A stretch of DNA of 64,000 nt from Symbiodinium natans (taxonomy: Eukaryota; Sar; Dinophyceae; Suessiales; Symbiodiniaceae). A program made the translations under genes and the position numbers. The stretch's first letter is position 1. The number at the start of each line of letters is the position of its first letter. The DNA lies in contig CAJNDS010002210.1 in assembly GCA_905221605.1 (NCBI GenBank), positions 1 through 64,000 of the forward strand, given 5' to 3'. Below the pieces are notes generated by a model. That model searched no databases, was not told the origin of the DNA, and saw only the letters and a program-made list of their open reading frames with translations. Below, in pieces: positions 1-10,500 of the stretch.

Positions 1-350
1 ACATGTTTTGTGAGCATGAGTGTTTTGGAGCATGCTTGAGTTTTTACCTTGAGTTTTGTGAATTTGAGCTTGGTCGAGAAGTTCCTCAGTGATGAGAATA
101 AGGTGTGAAGCACCTGGACCTTTGAGTGTGTCCTGAGATGCACTTGGTTGCGCTTAGTATGCAGAAGACTCTGAGGGGAACGTTTGCATGACCTTGTTTT
201 TTTTTGTTTGTCTGTGAAGTAGGACTCACGTACAGTTTCTTGCCAGCAGCATGAGCTCAGAAGAACTGGACTTGTTTGGCTCAAGGCGAGAGTGAGAAAA
301 GAAAAGTGTCCGAGTGCCAGCTTTGCTTGCTTAGTTGAAGCTTGGGTAGC

Positions 351-462
351 TTTGACTGGAACCAACGTCTTGGAGAACCTTTGGAAGCTCTTGAACGGTG
401 TTAAGCTTTGACTGGAACCAACGTCTTGGAGAACCTTTGGAAGCTCTTGAACGGTGTCAAGA
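351..462. repeat. 56-bp tandem duplication
   Basis: Two almost identical 56-bp units lie head to tail (351-406 and 407-462). Each starts tttgactggaaccaacgtct and ends acggtgt(t/c)aag. The near identity indicates a recent duplication. Confidence 0.85.
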
Positions 463-470
463 CTTTTCGG

Positions 471-593
471 AATGGACTTGAAAGGCACCAATTTGAAGCA
501 CACAACAGAATGGACTTGAAAGGCACCAACTTGAAGCACACAAGCAGAATGGACTTGAAAGGCACCAATTTGAAGTGCACAAGCAGATTGGAG
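471..593. repeat. Minisatellite, 38-39 bp period, three units
   Basis: Units beginning aatggacttgaaaggcacca start at 471, 509 and 548 and continue into ttgaag...acacaagcag. A diverged cluster of the same unit lies at 1420-1582. Confidence 0.85.
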
Positions 594-634
594 GTCTTTT
601 AAGCCGAGCTAGTTGGAGAGCTGTGATACGTTTT

Positions 635-649
635 CCACTTTGGCTCAAG
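635..649 (+). other. Possible relic spliced-leader sequence
   Basis: The 15 bases ccactttggctcaag match the 3' end of the conserved dinoflagellate spliced leader (ccattttggctcaag) at 14 of 15 positions. The shorter core TTTGGCTCAAG also occurs at 275-285 and 1364-1374. In dinoflagellates, mRNAs that are reverse-transcribed and reinserted keep partial leader copies. Here, however, the core lies in a repeated context, so the three sites may descend from one. There is no downstream open gene to confirm retroposition. Confidence 0.35.
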
Positions 650-1419
650 TGACGAGCATTGGTGTGAGTGCTGCAAGCCAAAACAGAAGTGTTGTCCGAG
701 TGTCTGAGCTTGCTTGCTTGGTTTGGACTTGTGTGAGTGGTTGTCTCCTTGGTGCCTTGCTTGGCATCTTGGGTTTTTAACGTGGTAGCGGAGCGTAGCT
801 CTGTTGCAAAGAAAGAAAGTGAGCCCAATACGCTGACTTGGTGTGTGCTTGAGTTGTCTTGGTATGGAGGGCCGTGGAAGGCCATCGTACTACCACATAG
901 GCGAGGGTGAACCCGGAATGCTTCGTGAGAGAGGCAGGAGAGGGGCTGAGCCTCCTTATGAGAGACCTTCAGGGTCCAGACACTCCTCAGTTCCACCAAG
1001 GAACCCCGTTGTCGGTAGTGGAGTTGCTTTCAGCCCGATGTCGAACTTGTCGGGTGCAGTGCATCCCACAGGAAGCCCGTTGTAGCAGAGAGGTCAATGA
1101 ATAGAAAACCCCAAACGCAAAGCCCAAAAAAAACACAACAAGTGTTCGACGTGTAGGATGTGAGTAGAAGTGCAGAGTGAACTCTGGAGCTTCGCTGTCT
1201 TGCTGTTAGTAAGTCCCGAGGTGTATACCAAAGTCTTTGCGTGATATTTTTGCTACACCTCCTTTGTAGAACAACATTGATAAGGAATTTGTAGTTGTTG
1301 TGAAGCCCTTAGCTCTTGGAGAGAGCTGGTCGCAAGAACCGAACCTTGCTGAACACTTCGGTGTTTGGCTCAAGTGCTGAGTGAAAAAGAGACTGCTGCG
1401 CGAGCTCTGCTTTTCACAA

Positions 1420-1582
1420 TTCGAAGCACACAAGCAGAATGCTTCGAAAGCACCAATTTAAGGCAGACAAGCAGAATGGACTTCAAAGGCACCAATTTGA
1501 AGCACACAGGCAGAATTCATTTGAAGCACACAAGCAGAATGGACTTGAAAGGCACAAAAACTAAAGCACACAAGCAGAATAC
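1420..1582. repeat. Diverged copies of the 38-39 bp minisatellite
   Basis: About four imperfect units share acacaagcagaatggactt and aaggcaccaattt with the cluster at 471-593. They are more degenerate and have internal truncations. Confidence 0.75.
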
Positions 1583-1663
1583 ACGGCGGAGGCGTATAGG
1601 CGGACAGGGGGTGACCGACCCGAGAACCGGCGGAGGAGGAGGCATGGGACTCAATTTTTGTTT

Positions 1664-1697
1664 CCCGATCGCCGGCCCTTCGGGGCCGGCGATCGGG
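1664..1697. repeat. Perfect 15-bp inverted repeat with TTCG loop
   Basis: The left arm is cccgatcgccggccc, the loop ttcg (1679-1682) and the right arm gggccggcgatcggg. All 15 pairs match and most are G-C. A UUCG tetraloop closed by C-G gives one of the most stable known RNA hairpins. Nothing around it is recognisable as a gene, so its role, if any, is unknown. Confidence 0.9.
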
Positions 1698-2006
1698 GCC
1701 CATGTCAATTAGTCGCGACCTGCGGGTTGCGGCGAGCGGTTTGGCAACCGCGAACTCCAAAGCCCGGCGGGCCCCGCCCCGCCGTTAGAGAAAACCGATT
1801 CATACCCCAGGGTTCCCCTTGCGGAGGACCCAGGAGTTGGCGCATGCGGGGGCCCCTGGGGCTGACGAGCACCCTGCATGCACATGCCAGCGCCTGGTGA
1901 CGCAAGGGGAAGACGAAATGATTGGGGCTTCAAGCCCCCTCTTGAAGCCTTAAAACACCATGCCGCACCTATTTTTTTCGCAAATTTTGCGCACATCGAA
2001 AGGGAC

Positions 2007-2246
<240 letters not shown>

Positions 2247-2539
2247 TATCTAAAGTAGACACACCTAAGGCGAAATGAGAGAAAACTTTGTTATGATGTT
2301 TTGTTTCATTAGGAGGTTAAACCGAATTTGAAAGTTGAAACAAGGTTTTTTTTCGTGTCGGTGTGTTTTAAAGTCGGAAGAAGGCACCCCGTGTCTGTAT
2401 CTCTTAGAACAAGCCTGTGCTTCAAGGGCAAGAGTCCCTACTCACATGAACAATCCGCTGCTCACTTGATTCTTTGTTCGGCTTCGCGGTTTCAAGACCT
2501 TCTCGGCTCCGCGTCTGCTAATAAACCAACAGATGGAAA

Positions 2540-3521
2540 ATGTGGAAGTTGAAGCCGGCAATGGTCCCGTGGGAGCTTGCGGACGAGGAGGAAGACAGGT
2601 ACGAGAGGCCGGCGTGTGCATTAGGAACTTTGAAAGTGTTATGCCACGCTAGACTAACGCTAAAGCCTAAAGCCTAAAGCCTAAACCCTAAACCCTAAAC
2701 CCTAAACCTTAAAACCTAAACCCTGCAGGAAAGACAAATTTGGAAATCTATGGTTTGGAAAGAAAGAAGCCCTGGCTGGGCGCAAGGTGCTGGACATCAT
2801 TGAGGCGGAGTGGGGGTCCAGAAAGCGCTGCTTGGTAAAACGGCCGAGCCGGACATACGTCTACTGCAGATGCAGCGAAAAATGCCGAATGGTGGTGCAA
2901 TACGGCTCGGAGGATGGGAAGCTGGTGCGGGAGGGGAAGCTTTTTCTTCATGAAGAAAAAGATGATGCAGGCAAGGAGGTGTGTGTTGTGTGTTGTGTGT
3001 TGTGTGTTGGGGGGGTGATCAAGGGTCCCATGCCCCCAGCCCCATGCCCCCAGCCCCATGCCCCCAGCCCCATGCCCCCAACCCCATGCCTCTCGAGGAG
3101 AGCAAGGCGAGCCCATTCGCATGGCTTCAAACACGTCACCAAGTCCATTCAAGCCCCAAGCCCCATGCCTCATGCCCCCAGCCCCATGCCTCTCGAGGAG
3201 AGCAAAGAGATCCAGGTCTCCATGCCTGCGAGATGACCTTATCTCAATGTCCCCATGCCCCTAGCCCCAGAATCCAATGGGGCTGGGGGCAATCGGCCCG
3301 GATTCAAACGTGTGCCCCCAGCCCCATGCCCCCAGCCCCAGGGGGCATGGGGCCAAGTCCATTTGCATGGATTCACCCCATGCCCAATGTTGATGGAGAT
3401 GATGCCATTGACGCGGTTTCGTTATATTTCCCCCCTACAGCTTGAATTTCCATGGAATTTCCAAGGGTTTTTATCACGGGATGGGAATGTCGCGAATGCC
3501 CTAGAAAGCTTAAACACTTAA
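2540..3521 (+). CDS. Small three-exon gene of unknown function with a CxCx3C motif
   Basis: I assemble this from splice sites. Exon 1 is 2540-2598 (ATG at 2540, donor GACAG|GTACGAG). Exon 2 is 2729-2978 (acceptor CTGCAG|G, donor GAG|GTGTGT). Exon 3 is 3441-3521 (pyrimidine-rich acceptor ccccctacag, stop TAA at 3519-3521). The phases agree: AG+G gives Arg across intron 1, and intron 2 is phase 0. The predicted protein is about 129 residues. It begins MWKLKPAMVPWELADEEED, has a basic middle with CRCSEKC, and ends ANALESLNT. The cysteine cluster hints at a small zinc-binding fold of the FAR1/FLYWCH kind, but only three cysteines are visible, so I give no function. An acceptor-like caacag precedes the first ATG, so trans-splicing there or a further upstream exon is possible. 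Intron 1 is largely telomere repeats. The exon 2 end and intron 2 are duplicated just downstream. Confidence 0.5.
2660..2724. repeat. Interstitial telomere repeats in intron 1
   Basis: Degenerate taaagcc units grade into aaaccct units. The tract ends four bases before the acceptor AG of exon 2 of the small gene. Confidence 0.85.
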
Positions 3522-4043
3522 GCTTTTTCTTCATGAAGAAAAAGATGATGCAGGCAAGGAGGTGTGTGTTGTGTGTTGTGTGTTGTGTGTTGTGTGTTGG
3601 GGGGGTGATCAAGGGTCCCATGCCCCCAGCCCCATGCCCCCAGCCCCATGCCCCCAGCCCCATGCCCCCAGCCCCATGCCCCCAGCCCCATGCCCCCAAC
3701 CCCATGCCTCTCGAGGAGAGCAAGGCGAGCCCATTCGCATGGCTTCAAACACGTCACCAAGTCCATTCAAGCCCCAAGCCCCATGCCTCATGCCCCCAGC
3801 CCCATGCCTCTCGAGGAGAGCAAAGAGCTCCAGGTCTCCATGCCTGCGAGATGACCTTATCTCAATGTCCCCATGCCCCTAGCCCCAGAATCCAATGGGG
3901 CTGGGGGCAATCGGCCCGGATTCAAACGTGTGCCCCCAGCCCCATGCCCCCAGCCCCAGGGGGCATGGGGCCAAGTCCATTTGCATGGATTCACCCCATG
4001 CCCAATGTTGATGGAGATGATGCCATTGACGCGGTTTCGTTAT
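2937..4043. repeat. Direct duplication of about 0.5 kb
   Basis: Copy 1 is 2937-3425 and copy 2 is 3520-4043. Both begin aagctttttcttcatgaaga and end gcggtttcgttat. They contain a 22-bp palindrome (ctttttcttca and its reverse complement), a GTGTT-type tract, a 14-bp tandem repeat (ccccagccccatgc, fewer units in copy 1 than in copy 2) and otherwise near-identical sequence. Copy 1 spans the 3' end of exon 2 and almost all of intron 2 of the small gene. Copy 2 starts inside the stop codon of exon 3 and runs into the satellite at 4041. Open frames through this region are repeat artefacts. Confidence 0.9.
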
Positions 4044-5280
4044 TTCTTTGCCAGAATTCTCTCGATAATAAATCTTTGGCAGAATTCTCTCGATAATATT
4101 TCTTTGAGAGAATTCTCTCGATAATATTTCTTTGCGACAATTCATTCGATTATATTTCTTTGCCAGAATTTTTTCGATAATATTTCTTTGCGAGAATTCT
4201 CTCGATTATATTTCTTTGCCAGAATTATTTCGATAATATTTCTTTGCGAGAATTCTCTCGATTATATTTCTTTGCCAGAATTATTTCGATAATATTTCTT
4301 TGCGAGAATTCTCTCGATTATATTTCTTTGCCAGAATTCTCTCGATTATAGTTCTTTGCCAGAATTCTCTCGATTATATTTCTTTGCCAGAATTCTCTCG
4401 ATTATATTTCTTTGCCAGAATTCTCTCAATTCTCTCTATTATATTTCTTTGCCAGAATTCTCTCAATTCTCTCTATTATATTTCTTTGCCAGAATTCTCT
4501 CAATTCTCTCGATTTTATTTCTTTGCCAGAATTCTCTCAATTCTCTCGAATATATTTCTTTGCCAGAATTCTTTCAATTCTCTCGATTATATTTCTTTGC
4601 CAGAATTCTTTCAATTCTCTCAATTATATTTCTTTGTCAGAATTCTCTCAATTCTCTCGATTATATTTCTTTGGTAGAATTCTCTCAATTCTCTCTATTA
4701 TATTTCTTTGGCAGAATTCTCTCAATTCTCTCTATTATATTTCTTTGGCAGAATTCTCTCAATTCTCTCGATTATATTTCTTTGGCAGAATTCTCTCAAT
4801 TCTCTCCATTACATTTCTTTGGCAGAATTCTCTCAATTCTCTCGATTATATTTCTTTGGCAGAATTCTCTCAATTCTCTCCATTATATTTCTTTGGCAGA
4901 ATTCTCTCAATTATATTTCTTTGGCAGAATTCTGTCAATTATATTTCTTTGGCAGAATTCTATCAATTATATTTCTTTGGCAGAATTCTCTCAATTATAT
5001 TTCTTTGGCAGAATTCTCTCAATTCTGTCCATTATATTTCTTTGGCAGAATTCTCTCAATTATATTTCTTTGGCAGAATTCTCTCAATTCTGTCCATTAT
5101 ATTTCTTTGGCAGAATTCTCTCAATTCTGTCCATTATATTTCTTTGGCAGAATTCTCTGAATTATTTTTCTTTGGTAGAATTCTCCCAATTCTGTCCATT
5201 ATATTTCTTTGGCAGAATTCTCTCAATTATTTTTCTTTATCAGAATTCTCTCTATGATCTATTTGCCAGAATTCTCTCTG
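4041..5280. repeat. Satellite array with GAATTC-containing units, about 1.2 kb
   Basis: The core unit (tatttctttg(c/g)cagaattctctcgat, about 28 bp) is repeated. From about 4420 it alternates with a longer unit carrying an extra aattctctc (about 37 bp). From about 4900 shorter and longer forms mix. Early units have ccagaattc, middle units gcagaattc and late units an aattctgtcc variant, so the array has spread in steps. The long open frames here are an effect of the unit composition. Confidence 0.95.
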
Positions 5281-6009
5281 TTTATGAAAATCCAGGATAT
5301 AATATAAAAGGAGAATTGAAATCTAGAATATATTTAAAACTTACCAAAAACAAGACATACTCATAAAAGAAGAAAATATATTTTCAAGAAATATTTTCAA
5401 AAATAATTTCAAAAACAATTTTTGAAAAGATTGTTACGTTATTAAAATAAATAAAATTCATATACTACGTTCACTAAATTCGTGCATAGTTTATTAGTCT
5501 GACTTTTGGAGGGGATTTATGGAATATGGTTAGAGATTCATATTTTTTATAGAAATTAAAAGAATTTGTCAATTTTGAATGAGATATTTATACTCTTTTT
5601 GGAATTAATTGAATTAGAGAATTTAATGGCCGAAATGAGTTTTTTTTGGGGGACACGAAAATCTTAGATCGTCTTATATTCGAAATGAAATGGTATTTCT
5701 GCTCCCAAAAATTCTAGTTTGAAGAAGTGTATGGGTCTTCTATCAAAGGGCAAAAAAATAGGATCTTGAAGAGGTTGCTATTCGAGAATATCTAAATGAG
5801 ATCTAGAGACAAGATACAAGGCACTTCCACGCTCCTAGGCGCATACACGGTCCCACCACCGTCCCGATTTAGACCTAGGAGAAAAGAAACCCGCCCAATC
5901 AATCGAAGAAAAATATCCGACTCGAGGAGGAAGATCTAGAAATGAGACACTTCTCTCGATATAGTTCCCAAGTACAATCAAGAAAAATAAACTCATAAGA
6001 AAGTGAGAT

Positions 6010-6289
6010 CATCAGAATTTTGCAGACATGTCATACGCAACAACTTGGCTTCGAACCAATTATATTCGAGACAACCGGGGGATGTGAGCAGGGGACACAT
6101 CACTTTTTGAAAAGCTTGTGCCAAGAATGCGACAGAAATCAGGGTAGGAAATCGGGCGTTATTAAATCCATATTGAAAGGGCGAATCTCGATAGATATTC
6201 AATGGGGAATCTCTTTCATGTTGGGACGTTGTCGGGCCAATCTTGGATCGGGAGATGCGGGTGGAGGAGTCATTTCGAGATTCTTCTAG
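6010..6289 (+). pseudogene. Retroelement polyprotein C-terminal fragment, copy A
   Basis: The frame reads ILQTCHTQQLGFEPIIFETT at its start and later contains LKGRISIDIQWGISFMLGRC. In non-LTR-like reverse-transcriptase proteins of dinoflagellates and other eukaryotes the last ~100 residues follow this pattern: Cys, then F-x-P-x-x-x-E-T-x-G-G, then a helix, then R-x-S-x-x-x-Q-R-G. All these landmarks are present, with Cys where the family has Trp after GG. It is only the tail, with no start and no catalytic domain, and it ends at a TAG near 6287. Copy B has the same tail including the final GGGVISRF. Confidence 0.6.
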
Positions 6290-6382
6290 GAGTGCTTGAA
6301 GTAATGATACGATATGATTTGTAGGATGACTCCCCATGGGCAGGTTCCGTCATATGAGTCGTGGCAATTATAATGGATATAG

Positions 6383-6445
6383 TCCTTATCTTGTCGTTTG
6401 GTTTCTGCATACGTAGCCGCAGCACTCGCCGGATTCGTTTGAGCT
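6383..6445 (-). pseudogene. Inverted short fragment of the same retroelement protein
   Basis: On the minus strand this codes for NPASAAATYAETKRQDK, nearly the same as the NPASIAATYAETKRQHK segment of copy B (about 7300-7360, plus strand). The DNA is clearly the reverse complement of that segment. The piece was therefore inverted, or inserted in the opposite direction, between copies A and B. Confidence 0.65.
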
Positions 6446-6513
6446 TCTCTAAATTGTTTTATTGCGCCCGAATTATTGGTAGCACCCACCTCCAACCTCT
6501 CTTGCTCACACAT

Positions 6514-7543
6514 AGCGATAAGTTGCGAGCCGCACTTCGGTACCTAGTCGGTCAAGAATTGTCGGAGGTTCAATGGAGACAGGCTACATTCTCTCGGGCG
6601 GACATTGCTATGGTATGGTCTTGGCAGGCCACTTGGGAACAGATTCGATCGTTGTTTGGCCTTGCGGCTGTCACGGATATCGATCTTGATCGGACGTTGG
6701 CTCTCCGAACATTGAGTCCTCATTTCCCTCACTTACGATTAGACAATCAACATATCATCCTCAGCCATCGAGATTTGACATAATTAGGCAGCTATGGAAA
6801 AGTTAAGTGCGAACCTCCTAGCCGGCAGTGGTCCAGGCGAAGCTGCTAGGCTGCTGGCCTGAAAAGCCAAGTGGGCCGATGGTTGGCTTGGGGTTATTCC
6901 TAGTATTTATTCAGACTCTTTTATCCAATGTTGCAATCATTGATTCCATTTCTCTGCGACTTGGGTTGGATATTCTGGATAATGATGGCGGATATCTCTT
7001 CTATATGCAAACTCTCGATACTTTGGACCACCATAGCATGACTTGTATGTCGGGAGGTTGTCGGATTCGCATGCATTATACCTTATATGATACGATTTTC
7101 AGGGTTGCGCGAGAAGCAGAAACGCGGCCCAAATTCGAGTCCGGGGGTCTTTTTGCCAAGTGCTGAGGGACGCCGCCCGGCGGATATCTTATTGCTGTCA
7201 ACCCCCCTTTTGAAGCAGAACGAGTGGCAGAGATTCCCCCAGATAGCTTTGGATTTCGCGTTGGTGTCTCCATATACGGCGGTAGCGGTAGGGCGACAAT
7301 CCCCGAATCCGGCGAGTATTGCGGCTACGTATGCAGAAACCAAACGGCAACATAAGGGAATTTTGCAGGCATGTCATACGTAACAATTTGGCTTCGATAG
7401 GAAATCGGGCGTCACTAAATCCAGATTGAAAGGGCGAATCTCGATAGATATTCAATGGGGAATTTCTTTCATGTTGGGACGCTGTCGGGCCAATCATAGA
7501 TCGGATGATGTGGGTGGAGGAGTCATTTCAAGATTCCTGTAGC
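6514..7543 (+). pseudogene. Retroelement polyprotein C-terminal half, copy B (broken)
   Basis: Several frames together give the C-terminal half of a reverse-transcriptase polyprotein. First comes ALRYLVGQELSEVQWRQATF (about 6535-6595), like the LVG-x-x-L-x-x-x-x-W-x-Q-A segment that follows the RT domain. Then comes a zinc-finger-like region with DHHSMTCMSGGCRIRMHYTL (about 7027-7085), like the usual DH-A-x-x-C-x-x-GG-x-x-x-RH. Next is RRPADI...ALDFALVSP (about 7170-7270), like RPADV...ALD-x-x-V-x-SP, followed by the NPAS...KRQHK helix and ILQACHT. After an internal deletion the tail RKSGVTKSRLKGRISIDIQW follows, ending at a TAG near 7543. Frame changes at about 6785, 7165 and 7385 make it inactive. 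No RT active-site block is seen upstream. Confidence 0.65.
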
Positions 7544-10500
7544 AATGCTTGAGCTGTGCTTCGTTTTTCTCTTATTTATATCTTACTCGAGGATTATATA
7601 TATATATATATATTTCTTTTGGCTTCTATTGGAAACAGACAGACATTTCTTTCAATGAAGATTTCGTAGTACATTGGTACTTTTGTGGAACATAAATCTT
7701 TTGTATTGAACTACGTTCTTACTTCTCGTGATTTCCAAGATAAATGGCTCTTGCATCCAGATATACCTGGAATCTTAATTAATGATACATTTTTCCGATA
7801 TATCAGGGTCAAGATATAAATCCAAATCGCACGTCGAAGATAAAATCGTACAAATGAGCGTGAAATGTCGTATATAGAGCCTCGATGAAGAAATTCACCG
7901 TCTATGCACCATATACTCTCAGAGATTTCTGAGAGATTTCTACTCAATATGAACGAAGTGAATACAAGAGTGAAAGATGAATCAGTGTTAAATAGTTTAG
8001 AGGAGCTCAGGGTGAAATATTAATATTCGTGGGGAAGGAACCAACAAAATAACCCTTCCTAATAAATTACTTTTGGGAATCTAATGTGAATGAATGAAAT
8101 ACTTAATTTAGTTCATTTCATTTATATAATAATTTAATGAGGCATTCATTCAAGTTTTCATTAAAGTCATATATATATTATATTCATTTATAATTCAATT
8201 TCGTTCTCTTAGATGATAGAATCGTCCGAAAAATTCTTTAGGACGATTATAAACAAGTAGTGCGAGAAATTCATGTTCCTAGAAGCACGAAGAAAATATC
8301 GAGATGATGAAATATGAAAAAAACTCTATTTCCATAAAATATTAATGAGATTTTTACTCTTTCCATTCGAAGAAGACCAACGAAATCAAAGGCCCCATGC
8401 ACGCCCACAGGAAAAGACCCCGCCGCCATCCCGAATTACGGGAATGCACGGTGCCTAGGGGAATGCACGGTGCTTAGGCAACAATGATACCAAAACGATT
8501 CCAGAATATATCAATTTTCAACGCGCCGACATCACAACCGGTGACGTATGGGACGAAACGAAATCATCGCGCGAGAGTATCAGGCATCTATTCATCCGTC
8601 AGTATAGCACCGACCAGCAGCAAATGCAACTTCGCAGAGGCGTAGTGTAATCTCGCAAATGCTTGGGAGCTCGGTATAACGTTATCATTCCAAGCACAAG
8701 TAGAAGAAAATTTCAAGAGACTCAACATCCTGAAGATTCCCCACTTGTATCTTTCATTATTCGTTCGTTTTATTGGGTTTCTTCCTTTCATTCCTTTACT
8801 AACTTCTACTTATCTTATAGAAATTCGATCAAAAAAGATATATTAGAATGGATACCGATAATTATCTGTAGTACGCTAATGGATATTATCATGATCCTAA
8901 TCGATCGAAGATATTTCGCGATTCATAAGGAAGACGCCCCCCCATTCGATTATATTTATAAATGATTCTGAAATGGTAAGAAAGATGAGGAATAATATCT
9001 CTATTTTCTCTCTCTTTGATTGGTTCGATTTGGGCACCTTTTTGGAATTTTCGTTTTCTTTGGATAATTGGAGATTATGATGGGTTTTTTTAAACGGCGG
9101 GACATCTTAGAGAATTTCAAAATTAATATTATAATTCGTTTTGATTCGGATTCTTAGGCTTCATATTTCTATAATTCTGAATTGAATTATTGGGAGCAAA
9201 AGATTTGTATATTGGAATGATTCAATTCATTTCGATTTGGTGGATTTGGATTGTAAATAATTTAATGGATATTTAGATATGGGTGACGATTCGTCCCTCA
9301 CGAAGGGATAAGATTTCCTTCTCTTCTCTTACGAGATCTACTTAGAATTATTACGATTATAAAATATAAAATATAAATGGAGAATCGGTAGATCTAATGA
9401 ATTTTATTTATACTTCTGCTTAGATTGGTTGATCTTCCAAATCTTTCTCTTATGAGATTATACTGCACCTCTACGACATTATATCTATTTTTGGCCTATG
9501 TGTCTGCTACGCTGCTGCTACGTGAATATACCTTTAAATGATTTCCTTTTGAAATTATTATATATTGAGCTCCATCCAATATAATGATAGATCCAAATCT
9601 TGTATTCTGAAATTGAATCATTCCATCCATTCCTTGGAACGTGATTCTTTCTGATAAAGTATATATCCGAAATGATTTTAGTCAATATTGCTTATATGTC
9701 TCCCTTAGATACTTTCTTGAAGCAACAAGACGAATTCTGTTGGCAGATATAATTTGCTCCAATGGCAGCGATCAAGCCTAATGGGCTAAGTGTCCCAGCC
9801 AAAAAGAAAGCAAATTGCAGAGCACCCTGTGCTGACCATGATGGTAGGAAGTCCGCAAAATAACGTGAGGGGGGATCCTTGGTGCGTGACGGCGTATTAT
9901 TGCAACATCAGAATTCCGGAAAGAATGGATGATCTAAGACATTTATATCCTGTCAAGAATTGCTTGTCGTAATATTTGTCATCGCGAAGATGTCTTAAGG
10001 ATTGATACGAAATTTATTATAAAGAAGATCCAAGAAATCAAATTTTCAATATTCTTTGAACGCCCCAGGAGAATTGTCGTGTATGATTGATATCCATATC
10101 TTCCCAATTATCTAGAACTCAATTCAGCTGAATTCGATAACTTATTTCGGCAACCATATAGAATTCCCGGACGTATTATATCAATTGAAAAAGCGAATTT
10201 ATAATACCTCAGAAATTGAGGTCTCAATATCATATGATGGGATTCATAATATAATCTCCGATCTAGGGTCAAGGGATTAAAGGAGGTACCCAAATAAGGC
10301 ACTTTGCAGATTTTGTAATTCTTGAGGACTTATTAAAAGCTTGAGCATATGATCAAATTTATATAACGATGAATCGAATTATGGGGCAGGATCATAGGTC
10401 GTAAATCCTAAGCCACATCTCTTAAATCTTATATTCAAGATACGGTATTCATTCGATCTCTCTCAAAATAAATGCATATTCCCCACACTCGCGCATCAGA

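Larger units (their letters stand above)
1..1663. other. Repeat-rich flank without a convincing gene
   Basis: This stretch is dominated by degenerate direct repeats, described separately (351-462, 471-593, 1420-1582). Short open frames exist on both strands, but they follow the repeats and show no domain, splice-site logic or protein-like composition. The same phrases (a segment around TTTGGCTCAAG, and a downstream gtccgagtg...cttgcttgctt segment) recur near 275, 640 and 1364. The whole 1.6 kb therefore looks like an old, diverged tandem duplication. Confidence 0.5.

Noticed and set aside
2981..4096. Pro/His/Met-rich frames (e.g. 3452-4096)
   Set aside because: They read the 14-bp ccccagccccatgc repeat; part of the DNA is intron 2 of the small gene.
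4300..5366. Overlapping open frames of 125-336 codons rich in FSQF/LYFF/RILS
   Set aside because: Three forward frames are open together because the satellite unit lacks stops; this is not a protein family.
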